Assembly (NCBI GenBank): GCA_905234265.1
Contig: CAJOHJ010000008.1
Span: 52,941 to 116,940 of the forward strand
Direction of reading: 5' to 3'
Source of the DNA: an uncultured Prevotella sp.
GTDB taxonomy: Bacteria; Bacteroidota; Bacteroidia; Bacteroidales; Bacteroidaceae
DNA: 64,000 nt
A model generated the notes under the pieces. The model did not search any database, had not been told where the DNA came from, and saw nothing but the letters and a program-made list of their open reading frames with translations. This document shows positions 1 through 8,834 of this stretch, piece by piece; position 1 is the first letter of the stretch; each line of letters starts with the position of its first letter. The position numbers and the translations under genes were made by a program.

Positions 1-216
1 AACTACGATGACTATCTCCAACTGGTCGCGCAACTGGGCGAACATGCGTAGCTTTGAGTCTGGCTTGAAGCCGGGCAGCACGCGCGATGCATGGTGATCG
101 TCGAACAATTTGCCACCTAACTCAAGGTACAGCTTGCCATCGAACTTGGCTATACGCTCACGTATATGCTCCGACTGTACCTTCAGATATTTGTCGTTAT
201 CAAAACCAATCTTCAT
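1..216 (-). CDS. DUF1846 / UPF0371 family protein, 5' part only
   Basis: The first 72 codons of a leftward gene lie here; the rest is beyond the window edge. The N-terminus reads [20 protein letters not shown] and continues through a [19 protein letters not shown] stretch, the typical start of the DUF1846 (UPF0371) family, a conserved cytoplasmic protein of about 500 residues whose biochemical role I do not know. The start is the ATG whose complement ends at 216; a good promoter lies 24 bases upstream. Family assignment is fairly secure because this N-terminus is highly conserved; integrity of the C-terminus cannot be judged. Confidence 0.8.
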   Translation of the reverse strand, partial: MKIGFDNDKYLKVQSEHIRERIAKFDGKLYLELGGKLFDDHHASRVLPGFKPDSKLRMFAQLRDQLEIVIVV

Positions 217-239
217 ATTATGTGTATAATATTTGGCTG

Positions 240-270
240 CAAAGTTACTAAAAAACGAGAGCAGAACAAA
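240..270 (-). promoter_or_regulatory. Bacteroidetes-type promoter for the DUF1846 gene
   Basis: On the minus strand TTTG (267-270) is followed after 19 nt by TAACTTTG (240-247), a full match to the TTTG / TAnnTTTG consensus. It reads into the gene starting at 216. The rest of 217-519 holds only this promoter, an AT-rich stretch with an imperfect inverted repeat GTAACT...GAGTTAC around 312-334, and the rightward promoter at 376. Confidence 0.75.
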
Positions 271-375
271 AAGAAAGTTTTCTTTTTTTCTGCCGAGTGC
301 CAGTAACTTCGCGAATTCATTCGCAGAGTTACGAAAAAAATGAAAAATATGAAGTCTGAAAAATAAATTATTTCT

Positions 376-383
376 TACCTTTG
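376..383 (+). promoter_or_regulatory. TACCTTTG promoter element of the lipoprotein operon
   Basis: TACCTTTG matches the TAnnTTTG -7 element. No clear TTTG box is seen upstream. It is the only good promoter-like site seen before the rightward gene run 520-8732, leaving a leader of about 130 nt. Confidence 0.6.
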
Positions 384-519
384 CAAACAAAGTGAGAAAA
401 TGATAGCGAAATCAAAAAGGACCAACCATAAACCATAACCGAGACCATAACCATTGAGCGTAAATATAATAAGGTGTAATGCGGCAGGCCGGCGGCAAAT
501 GGGAAGTTCAACATAATAA

Positions 520-1065
520 ATGAATAGAATGATGAGAACGACGATTTCAACCATTGCAATGCTGTTCATGCTCTGTCTTACTACAATGGGGCAGACCCAT
601 CAGGCTGATGTGGCAAAAATCCGCAAGGCCTATGCTGCGGCAAAGGCTGATGCCGACAAGGCGCTGAAGGGAACAGACCCGGGTATTGGCTACATGGTGA
701 TGACGAACACGCACGTGGCACCCGCCATCGGTCCGCAGAAGGAGACGCTGCAGTATTTTTACCGCTGCAAGTATGACGAGACGGTTGGCATGTACTATTA
801 CAAGCCCTTCCTCATCACTCGCAAGTATAACGTCGCCGCACGGGACTTCTACGAAGAGTTTCTCTACATCGACTCTGACGAGGGTCTGAACTTCTTCTTC
901 ATGAAGAACGGTGAAAACGAAACGCGCTACTACTATTGGGGATGGAACGGCGGTGGCTCGCACGAGGTTGTCAAAGGTGAGCCACTGATGGACAATGTTT
1001 TTGCACTACGTCTGGCAACAGACCTGAACGAGGCTTTCACACGACTGATGAACCGCGACTATTAA
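520..1065 (+). CDS. Exported hypothetical protein (first gene of envelope operon)
   Basis: A 181-residue protein with an N-terminal signal peptide (positively charged MNRMMR followed by a hydrophobic stretch to about residue 24, MGQT). The mature part is rich in Tyr, Phe and acidic residues and contains a YYYWGWNGGGSHEV stretch near residue 140; I recognise no domain. It is the first gene of a tightly packed rightward run ending at the terminator at 8761. Location is inferred to be periplasm or outer membrane surface. The ATG at 520 is the best start because it gives a complete signal peptide. Function unknown. Confidence 0.75.
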   Translation: MNRMMRTTISTIAMLFMLCLTTMGQTHQADVAKIRKAYAAAKADADKALKGTDPGIGYMVMTNTHVAPAIGPQKETLQYFYRCKYDETVGMYYYKPFLITRKYNVAARDFYEEFLYIDSDEGLNFFFMKNGENETRYYYWGWNGGGSHEVVKGEPLMDNVFALRLATDLNEAFTRLMNRDY

Positions 1066-1102
1066 AGAGTTGGAGACAATAATTAATATCAATAAGAACA
1101 CT

Positions 1103-1705
1103 ATGGCATTTGGAAATTTTATTAACAGCCTGAAGGGAATCTTCACGGAAGGTCCTCTTAAAGATTTGACAGAGGAAATGTCCCAGTCGCAAAACGAGAA
1201 GCAGTCACAGTTGCAGCCCGGGAAACTGTCAGCAGAGCAGGTTGTCATTACCGACGCATTCCGCAAGACGTTCAACGTCAATTCGCCCGTAAGGGAGAAC
1301 ATGCACAACAGTTTTATGTTCTCCATGCTGGTCATGGCATCGCACATCGTGATAGCCGACGGCAAGGTAGAGCCTGAAGAGTACCAGTTCCTGGGCCAGT
1401 TCCTACGCGACAACTTCGGCGAGGAGACTGAAACCGAAGGCATGGAGGTTATGCGCAAGCTCATTGCAAAGCGCGAGGAACTGGAGGCTCGCAAGCCAAT
1501 GGCCTTCATACAGATCATCGGTGACTGCGGCAGCCAGATCAGCCGCACGCTGAGCGAAGACCTGCGCTACCAGATGCTGTCGATGCTGGCACGCATCGTC
1601 AAGTCGGACAAAAACATCACTGACACAGAGATTGAAGCCCTGCGCGACGTCGCCGTCTACATCGGCATGAAAACCGATGATGCCGATGCGCTGATGAAAG
1701 AATAG
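1103..1705 (+). CDS. TerB-like (tellurite-resistance B family) protein
   Basis: About 200 residues, no signal peptide, so probably cytoplasmic and in that respect different from most neighbours. Residues about 72-195 form an all-helical domain with two HIVIADGKVEPEE / RIVKSDKNITDTE type repeats; the ADGxxxxxE pattern is the acidic metal-binding signature of TerB/DjlA-N-like domains. In known families the domain binds divalent cations and acts in membrane-associated stress complexes; its role here is not known. I choose ATG 1103 (MAFGNFIN) over a TTG-type start at 1070. Gap to the previous gene is 37 nt and to the next 9 nt, consistent with one operon. Confidence 0.75.
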   Translation: MAFGNFINSLKGIFTEGPLKDLTEEMSQSQNEKQSQLQPGKLSAEQVVITDAFRKTFNVNSPVRENMHNSFMFSMLVMASHIVIADGKVEPEEYQFLGQFLRDNFGEETETEGMEVMRKLIAKREELEARKPMAFIQIIGDCGSQISRTLSEDLRYQMLSMLARIVKSDKNITDTEIEALRDVAVYIGMKTDDADALMKE

Positions 1706-1714
1706 TAAAAGATT

Positions 1715-2389
1715 ATGAAGAGACTAATGATTTTCGCCGCTGCTGCATTCTTTTTTGCTGCCTGCGGCAACAAGACTAATGGTGGGGCAGACGGCGCCGA
1801 CTCGCTGAGTAATGACACCATCAACAAGGCAGAAGCCCTGGGCGCTCAGGCCGACGGCGTAGAGGCTGCTCCGGCCGACCTTTGGACAGAGGATGCCGTC
1901 AAGCTGCATGTACGGCAGATGTACGACCGCCTGAACGAGTTGGTCAACACCGCCAGTTTCAACCTCAACCAGATGGATGAGGAATTCTGCACCGGCTACT
2001 ACCTCAGCGTTAAGCACAATATTGCCCTCCACGATGCCAATGCCAAGGGCGACATGCGTTTCTATGGCGACGAGGGCGGCTACCGCTGGTGGGTAGGCGT
2101 GGGTGCTCCCTTGAAGATTGCGTCGCTTGAGGCCGAACTGTTGACTGGCAATCAGGCCCGTGCCGTCGTCAGTTTCAAGATAGACCCGAAATTCATTGAC
2201 GAACAGAAAGGCCATGACACCATGACGCTGGAACTCTGGATGGAGAACGGTCGCTGGCGTGTGAACAACTTCTTCGTTCCCGAGACTTTCGGTGACTGCG
2301 GCTATCTGGGCATGATGGAAGCTTACTCTCGCGAACACAATATTCCATTGGAGAGTGATGATGAACCAACCGAAGGCGCGCCAGTATGA
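1715..2389 (+). CDS. Lipoprotein of unknown function
   Basis: 224 residues beginning MKRLMIFAAAAFFFAACGNK: a typical signal peptide II with lipobox ...FAAC, so the mature protein should start at Cys17 and be membrane anchored. A Gly/Ala/Asp-rich linker (to about residue 55) precedes an alpha+beta domain that includes MEEFCTGYY-like, RWWVGVG and ENGRWRVNNF segments. The ENGRW(R/Y)VNNF ending resembles DUF3828/NTF2-like lipoproteins of Bacteroidales, a weak resemblance only. Its stop codon overlaps the next start by 4 nt, implying translational coupling to the paralogous lipoprotein downstream. Confidence 0.7.
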   Translation: MKRLMIFAAAAFFFAACGNKTNGGADGADSLSNDTINKAEALGAQADGVEAAPADLWTEDAVKLHVRQMYDRLNELVNTASFNLNQMDEEFCTGYYLSVKHNIALHDANAKGDMRFYGDEGGYRWWVGVGAPLKIASLEAELLTGNQARAVVSFKIDPKFIDEQKGHDTMTLELWMENGRWRVNNFFVPETFGDCGYLGMMEAYSREHNIPLESDDEPTEGAPV

Positions 2390-3312
2390 AGCAGCTTGCT
2401 TTTGCAATCGTCCTGATGCTCACGGCATGCGGCTATAAAACGGTCAAAGCCGGCACTGATGCAGACTCGCTGACGGCCGACTCAATTATCAACGCAGGCA
2501 TCGACAAGCATTCAGAGACTTATATCCGCCAGCGGCTTGACACTATTTATAGCGACATCATGCGGCGGGTGACTGGCGAGACAGATGATATTCATCCGTA
2601 TATGGGGGATGGCTTCAATCCTGACAGTGTCTATTGCTCGTCGCGCTATTACAGTCTGATGAGACAGGCCGTTGACTTCGCCGACGAGATGGGTGACATC
2701 GTGTTTGACTACGACCATTGGGTATGTGGGCAGGACTTCTCAGAAAACTGGAACTACCAGATTCAAAAGGTGCATCATATCACCGACTCTACGGCTTTGG
2801 CTGACATTACTGTCATCAACTTCGGCAGAAAGAACGAAGTGGCTCTCTCTCTCATCTTCGAGCGTGGCGACTGGTATGTCAATGATTTCGGCCCAGAGAA
2901 TTCTGAAGGCTCCGACAAGGCATATTTCCGCCGCATTATCAGCGACGGCCTCATGGCTCGCAAGAAGGCTGAGGCACTTGTTGGAGAGTGGGGCTGGATT
3001 GGCGATGACGGTCCAGAATTGATACTTAATCTGAAGATGACCGACCACGGGCTGAAGGCTGGTCAGTGCGACGTCTACCGCATGTACGGCTTCGACAACA
3101 CGACGGTTACTTTCAATGGCGAATATCTGTCTGTGTCGGAATCGGAGTACGATGAAAATGCGAAGAAAACCGTCAGGGACTTTAGTCTTTACGTTCATCT
3201 GAACAAAAACGGTGAGCTTGCAGGCACCTGCCATATTGTCCACCAGCTTGCCAGTGAAGAGTACGACGGTCCCATCACTCTCCGCAAAGGTTATTTCAAA
3301 TATCGTAATTAA
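2386..3312 (+). CDS. Lipoprotein, paralogue of the preceding one with extra C-terminal domain
   Basis: 308 residues starting MKQLAFAIVLMLTACGYK, lipobox LTAC with Cys15 as the acylated residue. The linker (AGTDADSLTADSII) and the following 170 residues follow the same pattern as the preceding gene, including the RGDWYVNDFG segment equivalent to ENGRWRVNNF; an additional beta-rich C-terminal part of about 100 residues (from GEWGWIGDDGPEL to ITLRKGYF) is not in the first copy. The start ATG overlaps the upstream stop (ATGA). Probably a duplicated lipoprotein pair; substrate or partner unknown. Confidence 0.7.
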   Translation: MKQLAFAIVLMLTACGYKTVKAGTDADSLTADSIINAGIDKHSETYIRQRLDTIYSDIMRRVTGETDDIHPYMGDGFNPDSVYCSSRYYSLMRQAVDFADEMGDIVFDYDHWVCGQDFSENWNYQIQKVHHITDSTALADITVINFGRKNEVALSLIFERGDWYVNDFGPENSEGSDKAYFRRIISDGLMARKKAEALVGEWGWIGDDGPELILNLKMTDHGLKAGQCDVYRMYGFDNTTVTFNGEYLSVSESEYDENAKKTVRDFSLYVHLNKNGELAGTCHIVHQLASEEYDGPITLRKGYFKYRN

Positions 3313-3342
3313 GATACAGTGTAGTAGCTGATGAATAATGAA

Positions 3343-3384
3343 TACCATGAGATGAACAATGCATACCATGAGATGAACAATGCA
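3343..3384 (+). repeat. Two perfect 21-nt tandem copies before a lipoprotein start
   Basis: Copies at 3343-3363 and 3364-3384 are identical (each starts TACCATGAGATG). The region lies in the 76-nt gap of the operon and contains several ATG triplets directly upstream of the next start, so copy-number change would alter the spacing or the choice of start codon. Confidence 0.7.
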
Positions 3385-3388
3385 TAAC

Positions 3389-4885
3389 ATGACGAAACTC
3401 ATGCTTGTGGCCGTCTGCGCAATGGCAGTGATGGTTAGCTGTAAGAACAAAGGAACGGCAAATGCCGGCGGCGGCAAGGATTCGTCGGGAACTGTCCTCG
3501 ACAGCATCATTGAGGAGAACGACACCACGCCGATGCCGATGTTTCTGATGGGTGAAGACGGCCGCTATGCACTGATGCTCTATTGGTCGCATTTTGAAGA
3601 ACCAAAGAAGAGCAAGGAATATCCAGAATACTTCGAGGAGGAACATCGCAGTTGGGTTCTGCAGGAGATGTTCCGCCGCAACAAGGCGCTATATACCAAT
3701 ATGCTCACGGACGGCAAGTTCGTCAAAATAAAGTTTATTGACGAGGTTCTGAAGGATCCCGATGGCGGCACTCCCAGCATCGGCATAATCCATGGCTGCC
3801 GTGAGATTCCGTCGCTCTGCGCCCGTTTCGATTTCGCCACCCCCAAGGATAAGAAGAAGGGCGACGGCAATGAGTGGGGGACTGTCATTGTCACCGACGG
3901 CTATCTTAAGACGCGCAAGTTTTTGCCTATCACGGTTTTTGAGGATACTTATTATAGCGAGGCAAAGCCACTGCCCGCCTCTGTCGTCATGCAATTAGAG
4001 AAGGTGTATGGCATGAAGGCTTCCCGTTCGGTTCTGATGGGTACGTTCGGCGATGACTATACCTACGGCTCCCTGCAGTTCAAAGGCGAATTTAAAAATG
4101 GCCCGAAAGAAGGATACGATGAGGAGCGAAAGTGCGCACTGGCCCTCGATGTACTCGTCAAGGGTGATAAGGTCTATGTCAATGAGCAGTATGGCTCTAT
4201 GTATTCTGAGACGGACTACAGCTGGAATGTTGATGACGAAGGACAGTATGCCGGCTGCTGTCCATTGGCGGCTTTCGAGGGTCCCAAAGGGCTGGAGCTT
4301 TGCTATTATCGCGGTGCGCCGGAAAGCCAAACGGTAGGTATGTTCTACTTGCGCGAAGGCAAGCTCATCGAACAGGAGTATGCAGGTTATTACAACAGTA
4401 TCGATGAGCAGATACCCGTTTGGAAGAAAGATTTCGAGACGATGGAAAAGATGTATCATGCCGACGAGTCTGGCGACGACGATGTGACGCTGGTCAAGTG
4501 GGCGCACCCCTTCATCAACTCCGGCAACGAGTGGATATGGCTTCGCGACAAGGACGACAAGAACGGTGCCTTCTTCATTCGTGAGGATGGCAAGCTGACG
4601 CTCGTAGCCATCGAAAATCCCCGTCTGAACCCTCTGACATGTGAGAAGAACGGCATCAGCTATCTCAAGCTGTCTGGGCCTGCCGGTGGGCCGTCTTGGT
4701 ATGAGGAGATTTATGCCTACAAAAGCGGCAAGCGCCTCTGGCGTCTCAATGTGCTAAAGGTCTATGGCGAGATAGACGACGCCTACCTGAACGAAAAGAG
4801 CATCACCAAGGAACAGGCACAGGCCTATCTCGACCAGATTCCCCAGGGAGAGAAAATCATCGCATCTTTCACTGACATCAAGTAA
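3389..4885 (+). CDS. Large lipoprotein of unknown function
   Basis: About 498 residues. From ATG 3389 the N-terminus is MTKLMLVAVCAMAVMVSCKN, with lipobox MVSC. An in-frame ATG at 3380 (MHN...) would also work but lies in the tandem repeat. After a Gly-rich linker the protein is acidic, with no domain I recognise; repeated aromatic/Gly patterns (GDDYTYGSLQFKGEF, GYYNSIDEQIP) suggest a beta-rich fold. It sits in the middle of the envelope operon (gaps 76 and 68 nt). Confidence 0.7.
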   Translation: MTKLMLVAVCAMAVMVSCKNKGTANAGGGKDSSGTVLDSIIEENDTTPMPMFLMGEDGRYALMLYWSHFEEPKKSKEYPEYFEEEHRSWVLQEMFRRNKALYTNMLTDGKFVKIKFIDEVLKDPDGGTPSIGIIHGCREIPSLCARFDFATPKDKKKGDGNEWGTVIVTDGYLKTRKFLPITVFEDTYYSEAKPLPASVVMQLEKVYGMKASRSVLMGTFGDDYTYGSLQFKGEFKNGPKEGYDEERKCALALDVLVKGDKVYVNEQYGSMYSETDYSWNVDDEGQYAGCCPLAAFEGPKGLELCYYRGAPESQTVGMFYLREGKLIEQEYAGYYNSIDEQIPVWKKDFETMEKMYHADESGDDDVTLVKWAHPFINSGNEWIWLRDKDDKNGAFFIREDGKLTLVAIENPRLNPLTCEKNGISYLKLSGPAGGPSWYEEIYAYKSGKRLWRLNVLKVYGEIDDAYLNEKSITKEQAQAYLDQIPQGEKIIASFTDIK

Positions 4886-4953
4886 CTCTTGCTGACATCA
4901 AGAAAACTCCCTCTGACATTAATTAACGAATATAAACCGCAAACATGTTATTT

Positions 4954-5718
4954 ATGAAGAAACTGTTGTTTGTAATTGCACTATGCCTGTCGGCTCTCTC
5001 TGGTTTACAGGCTCAGACCGTCCATCGCTATGATGCCAAGCTTGACGGGCGCATTCCTGTCACCATCGCGCTGCAGCAGACCAATGGGTCTGTCGTTGCA
5101 GGCTATATCTATTATCCGCGTGCCAAGACCCCGGCTCCCATAATGGTCATTGGCAGCGTGATGCAATACCCCGACAACGAAGCCAGTTATTTCCTCAGCG
5201 AATACCAGAGCGACGGCAGTATCACCGGTACGATATCTATACAGCTCGAGAAAGGCAAGTTGCATGGCACTTGGACAAATCCCAAGACGCAGAAGACGAT
5301 GGCGTTGGCAGGTGTCAGCGTCAGCCGACAGACGCCGGAATGGTTCACCGAGTCGCTGCTTGTCCCTGAGGATGCCAGCAACATTGGACGTGAATACAGC
5401 TATGAGCAGTGGTCGCCGAAATACAATGAAAACATGGGCGGCACCATTAGCTTCCGTGCTGCAGGCAAGAACAAGGTGCATTTCGAGTGCATGAATGCCT
5501 TCAACAATATCGCAGAGGGCAGCAGCGAGGAAGGACGTCCCGCTGTACTCGACGGCAACGTGTTTGAATACTATGAGGTCAACGAGTGCCACTATGCTTT
5601 CCGTGCAACCTTCTTCCGTCGCTTCGTGGTGCTTGAAAGCATCAGCGGCGGAGAGTCAACCAGATGTTTTGGCATGAATGCCTCTTTCGATGGAGTGTAT
5701 GTAAAAGTTAAGCAGTAA
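4954..5718 (+). CDS. Exported beta-rich hypothetical protein
   Basis: About 254 residues from ATG 4954 (MKKLLFVIALCLSALSGLQA then QTV), a clean signal peptidase I signal with cleavage after AQ/A; ATG 4945 is an alternative. The mature protein starts with HRYDAKLDGRIPVTIALQQ, a beta-strand-rich pattern repeated in several Bacteroidales periplasmic proteins: short strands describing GYIYYP, GTISIQLEKGKLHGTW. No catalytic motif seen. Operon gaps are 68 and 22 nt. Confidence 0.7.
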   Translation: MKKLLFVIALCLSALSGLQAQTVHRYDAKLDGRIPVTIALQQTNGSVVAGYIYYPRAKTPAPIMVIGSVMQYPDNEASYFLSEYQSDGSITGTISIQLEKGKLHGTWTNPKTQKTMALAGVSVSRQTPEWFTESLLVPEDASNIGREYSYEQWSPKYNENMGGTISFRAAGKNKVHFECMNAFNNIAEGSSEEGRPAVLDGNVFEYYEVNECHYAFRATFFRRFVVLESISGGESTRCFGMNASFDGVYVKVKQ

Positions 5719-5740
5719 GCAACGACAACGAGCATATATT

Positions 5741-7294
5741 ATGAAGAAACTGATTATTGCAATGGTCCTGATGCTTCCCATGGTTGCTCAGGGCGCATCC
5801 ATCCAGACCATAGAGGCCGGATGGACTACAAAAGTGATTACCCACGTGCCGTCTGGCAGCCTTGGGGCCATGCTACAGCGGTTCAACGAGACCTGGCCCA
5901 CCACATCGGTCGGCGAAGCCTGCCAAGCTATCAAGACCGGCTACAGCAACCAAGACCCTGAGGTTGGCCGCATTGTTGTCAACGACTCTAAAAACGGATA
6001 TATAAAAGTCTTCGACGAATCAGCCAGCAGTAGCAACCAGTATATGTCTGCCTGCGTGTGGAACCGCTCCAACAAGCACCGTCTGCTGGCTGTCGTCATC
6101 GGCCATCCCGCAGTGTCCAACAAGGAAGTCATTTGCTTCTACGACTACGACCCACAGCAGCATACGCTCACCCCTGCGTCTGCCATCCTGAGCCGTTGGC
6201 AGCCGAGGTTCCAGAATGCCCACATCTCCTATCTGTTGCCTCGTGTCGGCAAAGAATTACTCATCTCTGAGGAGCAGGGCTACGACCAGCTCTGCTGCCA
6301 TCACTTCAAGTGGAATGGCATGATGCCTGTTTTCGACTTTACCGATCCTGCTACGGGTTCAAAGTTGCAGACGTCGTTCCCCGGTGGCTTGGACGACGAC
6401 GGGCGCGGCCTGGAGGAAACGGAGCCTTACGGCCCCACGGTCACGTTTGACGGCGAGGAGTACGTCCGTGTCCATACCGCCGAGCAGTTCCTGAACGCCT
6501 TGAAGTCGAATGCCATGATACTGGTGGCCAAGAACACGGAGATTAACCTGACGCCACTGTTGAACGACGCCTCACAATTCCGCACCCTCTACCGGCAGTG
6601 GCGCCCCGAGGGGTCCACCGAGGTGGGCAACAGGGAAGCCATCATTAGCGAAGAGGTTAACGACGGCCGCCAGCTGACCATCTGCAACCATAAGCAGATG
6701 ACGATTTGCGGCGAGGGCAACTCGCGGCTGGTTGTCGAGCCTCGCTATGCCTTCTGCCTGAACTTCAAGGACTGTGAGCAGATAGAAATTCACAATCTGA
6801 CCATCGGCCACACCACGGGCGGCTACTGCCAGGGCGGTGTCATCGGTGTGCAGGGCGGATGGCGCATCAGCCTGCACAACTGCGACCTTTACGGATGCGG
6901 CACTTACGGACTGGAGCTGAACAATACGCGCGACTTCTCCATGTACCGTTCCGTCATCCACGACTGCACATACGGCATCATGACGCTCAGCAATGTTGAG
7001 TTTGCAAAGTTCGAGTTCTGCGATTTCCGTAACAACCGCGAGTTCACGCTCGTCGATAGCCGTGGCTCTAATGCCCAGTTCAACGAGTGCCGCTTCTATG
7101 CCAACGATGCCAATGCGCAGCTGTTCGGTTTCGACCGTGAGTTCTACATGCAGGGCTGTGTTGTCTGCCATCCCACGGAGAAGCTTGGCACCATCAATCT
7201 TGCAGACCAGTCTGGCGCCAAGAACTGGTTCGACCCCAATCCGCTGAATTCCGGTTTGCTGCCGCGTGCCGTCGGTGCCGACCAGCAGAAATAA
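5741..7294 (+). CDS. Exported right-handed beta-helix protein
   Basis: 517 residues with signal peptide MKKLIIAMVLMLPMVAQGAS. The N-terminal half (about 20-200) is a globular domain with no recognised family. From about residue 330 there is a parallel beta-helix: successive rungs such as IEIHNLTIGHTTGG, ISLHNCDLYGCGTYGLEL, FSMYRSVIHDCTYGIM and FAKFEFCDFRNN, with stacked Asn/Cys/Gly at turns. Such helices are used for carbohydrate binding or cleavage in pectate-lyase-like families, but no lyase catalytic set is evident. It is the second last gene of the envelope operon. Confidence 0.75.
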   Translation: MKKLIIAMVLMLPMVAQGASIQTIEAGWTTKVITHVPSGSLGAMLQRFNETWPTTSVGEACQAIKTGYSNQDPEVGRIVVNDSKNGYIKVFDESASSSNQYMSACVWNRSNKHRLLAVVIGHPAVSNKEVICFYDYDPQQHTLTPASAILSRWQPRFQNAHISYLLPRVGKELLISEEQGYDQLCCHHFKWNGMMPVFDFTDPATGSKLQTSFPGGLDDDGRGLEETEPYGPTVTFDGEEYVRVHTAEQFLNALKSNAMILVAKNTEINLTPLLNDASQFRTLYRQWRPEGSTEVGNREAIISEEVNDGRQLTICNHKQMTICGEGNSRLVVEPRYAFCLNFKDCEQIEIHNLTIGHTTGGYCQGGVIGVQGGWRISLHNCDLYGCGTYGLELNNTRDFSMYRSVIHDCTYGIMTLSNVEFAKFEFCDFRNNREFTLVDSRGSNAQFNECRFYANDANAQLFGFDREFYMQGCVVCHPTEKLGTINLADQSGAKNWFDPNPLNSGLLPRAVGADQQK

Positions 7295-7325
7295 ACATTA
7301 TCACACAATAAAACAACAAGACATT

Positions 7326-8732
7326 ATGGCTTACACAGAGACAACAACTACAGGTTATGGAACGCGCGTCGGACGCTCGTTCAGGAGTATCGGCAGTGGA
7401 TTTCTGCTGTTTATTGCCGCCACGGCTCTGCTTTGGTGGAACGAAGGCCGTGCCGTGAAGACAGAGAAAATGCTTGACGAGGCAGGCAGCGCATACGTTG
7501 AAATGGAAAACCCCAACAAGAAGGATGCCTCGTTAGAGGGAGAGCTGATCTGCGGAACGGCAATGGCAACGACAGAGGATTCGCTCAGCGACGCGCAGTT
7601 CGGCATCGGTGCAAAGGCCATTTCTCTCCGCCGTACCGTTGAGTACTACCAGTGGGTAGAGCATTCCCAGGAGCAGAAGGAAGACAAGTTTGGCGGCAAG
7701 GAGGTGACCACTACCACTTATACCTACACCAAGGAGTGGGTGAGCAGTCCGGTAGAGTCGAGCAATTTCAAGGATCAGGCTTATCAGAACAAGAACATGG
7801 TGCTGACCACCATAGAGAATTCAGAGCAGTGGGCAGAGAACGTGTCGTTTGGCGCCTATCAGCTCACGGAGAGCCTTATTCACCGCATTTCCTCGCGTGA
7901 AGGCATGGACCTGACGCTCGCTGAGGACCTGCTGAGGCAGTTCGACAAGAACGCCCAGACAGCATACGAACGTTTCTACGGCGTACAGAAGTCAGCTCAG
8001 CCGGCTCCACAGCAGCCTGCAGAGGCTCCTGCCATCCCTGATTCTGTCAGGGCTTTGCTGTCCGACTCTGCCAAGGCTGTCCTCGACTCGCTGCAGGCTG
8101 TCAACGACAGCATTCGTAAGGCTATGGAAAATGCTGAGAACAAGAAAGACCTGGAGTATGTGCATGTGGCCAACAATATTCTCTATTTCGGCCGCGTGCC
8201 AGGCGCTCCGGAGGTTGGCGACGTGCGCGTAATCTTTGATAAAGTGGTTCCTGCCAAGGTAACGGTGATGGCCGTCGTCGACGGCGACTCCTTCAAGCCC
8301 TACAAGGCCAAGAACGGCAAGCGCTTCCAGACCCTCGTGATGGGCAAGAGGAGCGGCGACGAGATTATCGATGCCGAGAAATCAGTCAATGGCATGTTCC
8401 TCTGGGCTTTGCGCATCATCGGCATCCTGATGGTGATTTCTGGTCTGAAGGGAATTTTCGGATTTATCGAGACCATTCTCAAGGTGGTGCCGTTCATCGC
8501 AGGCATCTTTGGCTGGGGCGTCGGTGTCGTATGTACCGTTATCGGCGTGGTCTGGTCGCTCATCGTGATAGCCCTTGCCTGGCTGTTCTACCGTCCGCTG
8601 TTGGGCATCAGCCTGCTGGTGCTGGCCGGTTTCCTCGTCTGGGTATTTGCCTTCAAGGGCAAGGATAAGCTGAAGGAACTTGCTGCCAACGCCAGGAAAA
8701 AGGATGCTGCGCCTGCCGCTGTGACGGAATAG
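7326..8732 (+). CDS. TMEM43 family membrane protein
   Basis: 468 residues from ATG 7326 (MAYTETTTTGYGTRVGRSF). One N-terminal transmembrane segment (SGFLLFIAATALLWW, about 20-36) is followed by NEGRAVKT, the signature start of the TMEM43 family, a long extracytoplasmic domain, an Ala/Pro/Asp-rich spacer (about 217-265, predicted coiled or disordered), and three to four C-terminal transmembrane segments (about 355-450). Eukaryotic TMEM43 (LUMA) is an inner nuclear membrane protein; bacterial members are uncharacterised. Last gene of the operon; terminator follows 28 nt after the stop. Confidence 0.85.
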   Translation: MAYTETTTTGYGTRVGRSFRSIGSGFLLFIAATALLWWNEGRAVKTEKMLDEAGSAYVEMENPNKKDASLEGELICGTAMATTEDSLSDAQFGIGAKAISLRRTVEYYQWVEHSQEQKEDKFGGKEVTTTTYTYTKEWVSSPVESSNFKDQAYQNKNMVLTTIENSEQWAENVSFGAYQLTESLIHRISSREGMDLTLAEDLLRQFDKNAQTAYERFYGVQKSAQPAPQQPAEAPAIPDSVRALLSDSAKAVLDSLQAVNDSIRKAMENAENKKDLEYVHVANNILYFGRVPGAPEVGDVRVIFDKVVPAKVTVMAVVDGDSFKPYKAKNGKRFQTLVMGKRSGDEIIDAEKSVNGMFLWALRIIGILMVISGLKGIFGFIETILKVVPFIAGIFGWGVGVVCTVIGVVWSLIVIALAWLFYRPLLGISLLVLAGFLVWVFAFKGKDKLKELAANARKKDAAPAAVTE

Positions 8733-8760
8733 CCCGCAGGCCAATAAAGCAAAAATCATT

Positions 8761-8794
8761 AAGAGGATGTGCCTGTTTTTTGACACATCCTCTT
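8761..8794 (+). terminator. Strong stem-loop terminator of the envelope operon
   Basis: AAGAGGATGTG (8761-8771) pairs perfectly with CACATCCTCTT (8784-8794) around a T-rich loop. A T-containing tract follows, and the hairpin also serves the convergent esterase gene ending at 8835. Confidence 0.8.
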
Positions 8795-8834
8795 ATTGTT
8801 TTGACACGTTTCTTGTTTAATAGTCCGTCAACGA

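Noticed and set aside
547..963. Minus-strand frame opposite the first operon gene
   Set aside because: Antisense shadow; the plus-strand frame has a proper signal peptide and operon context.
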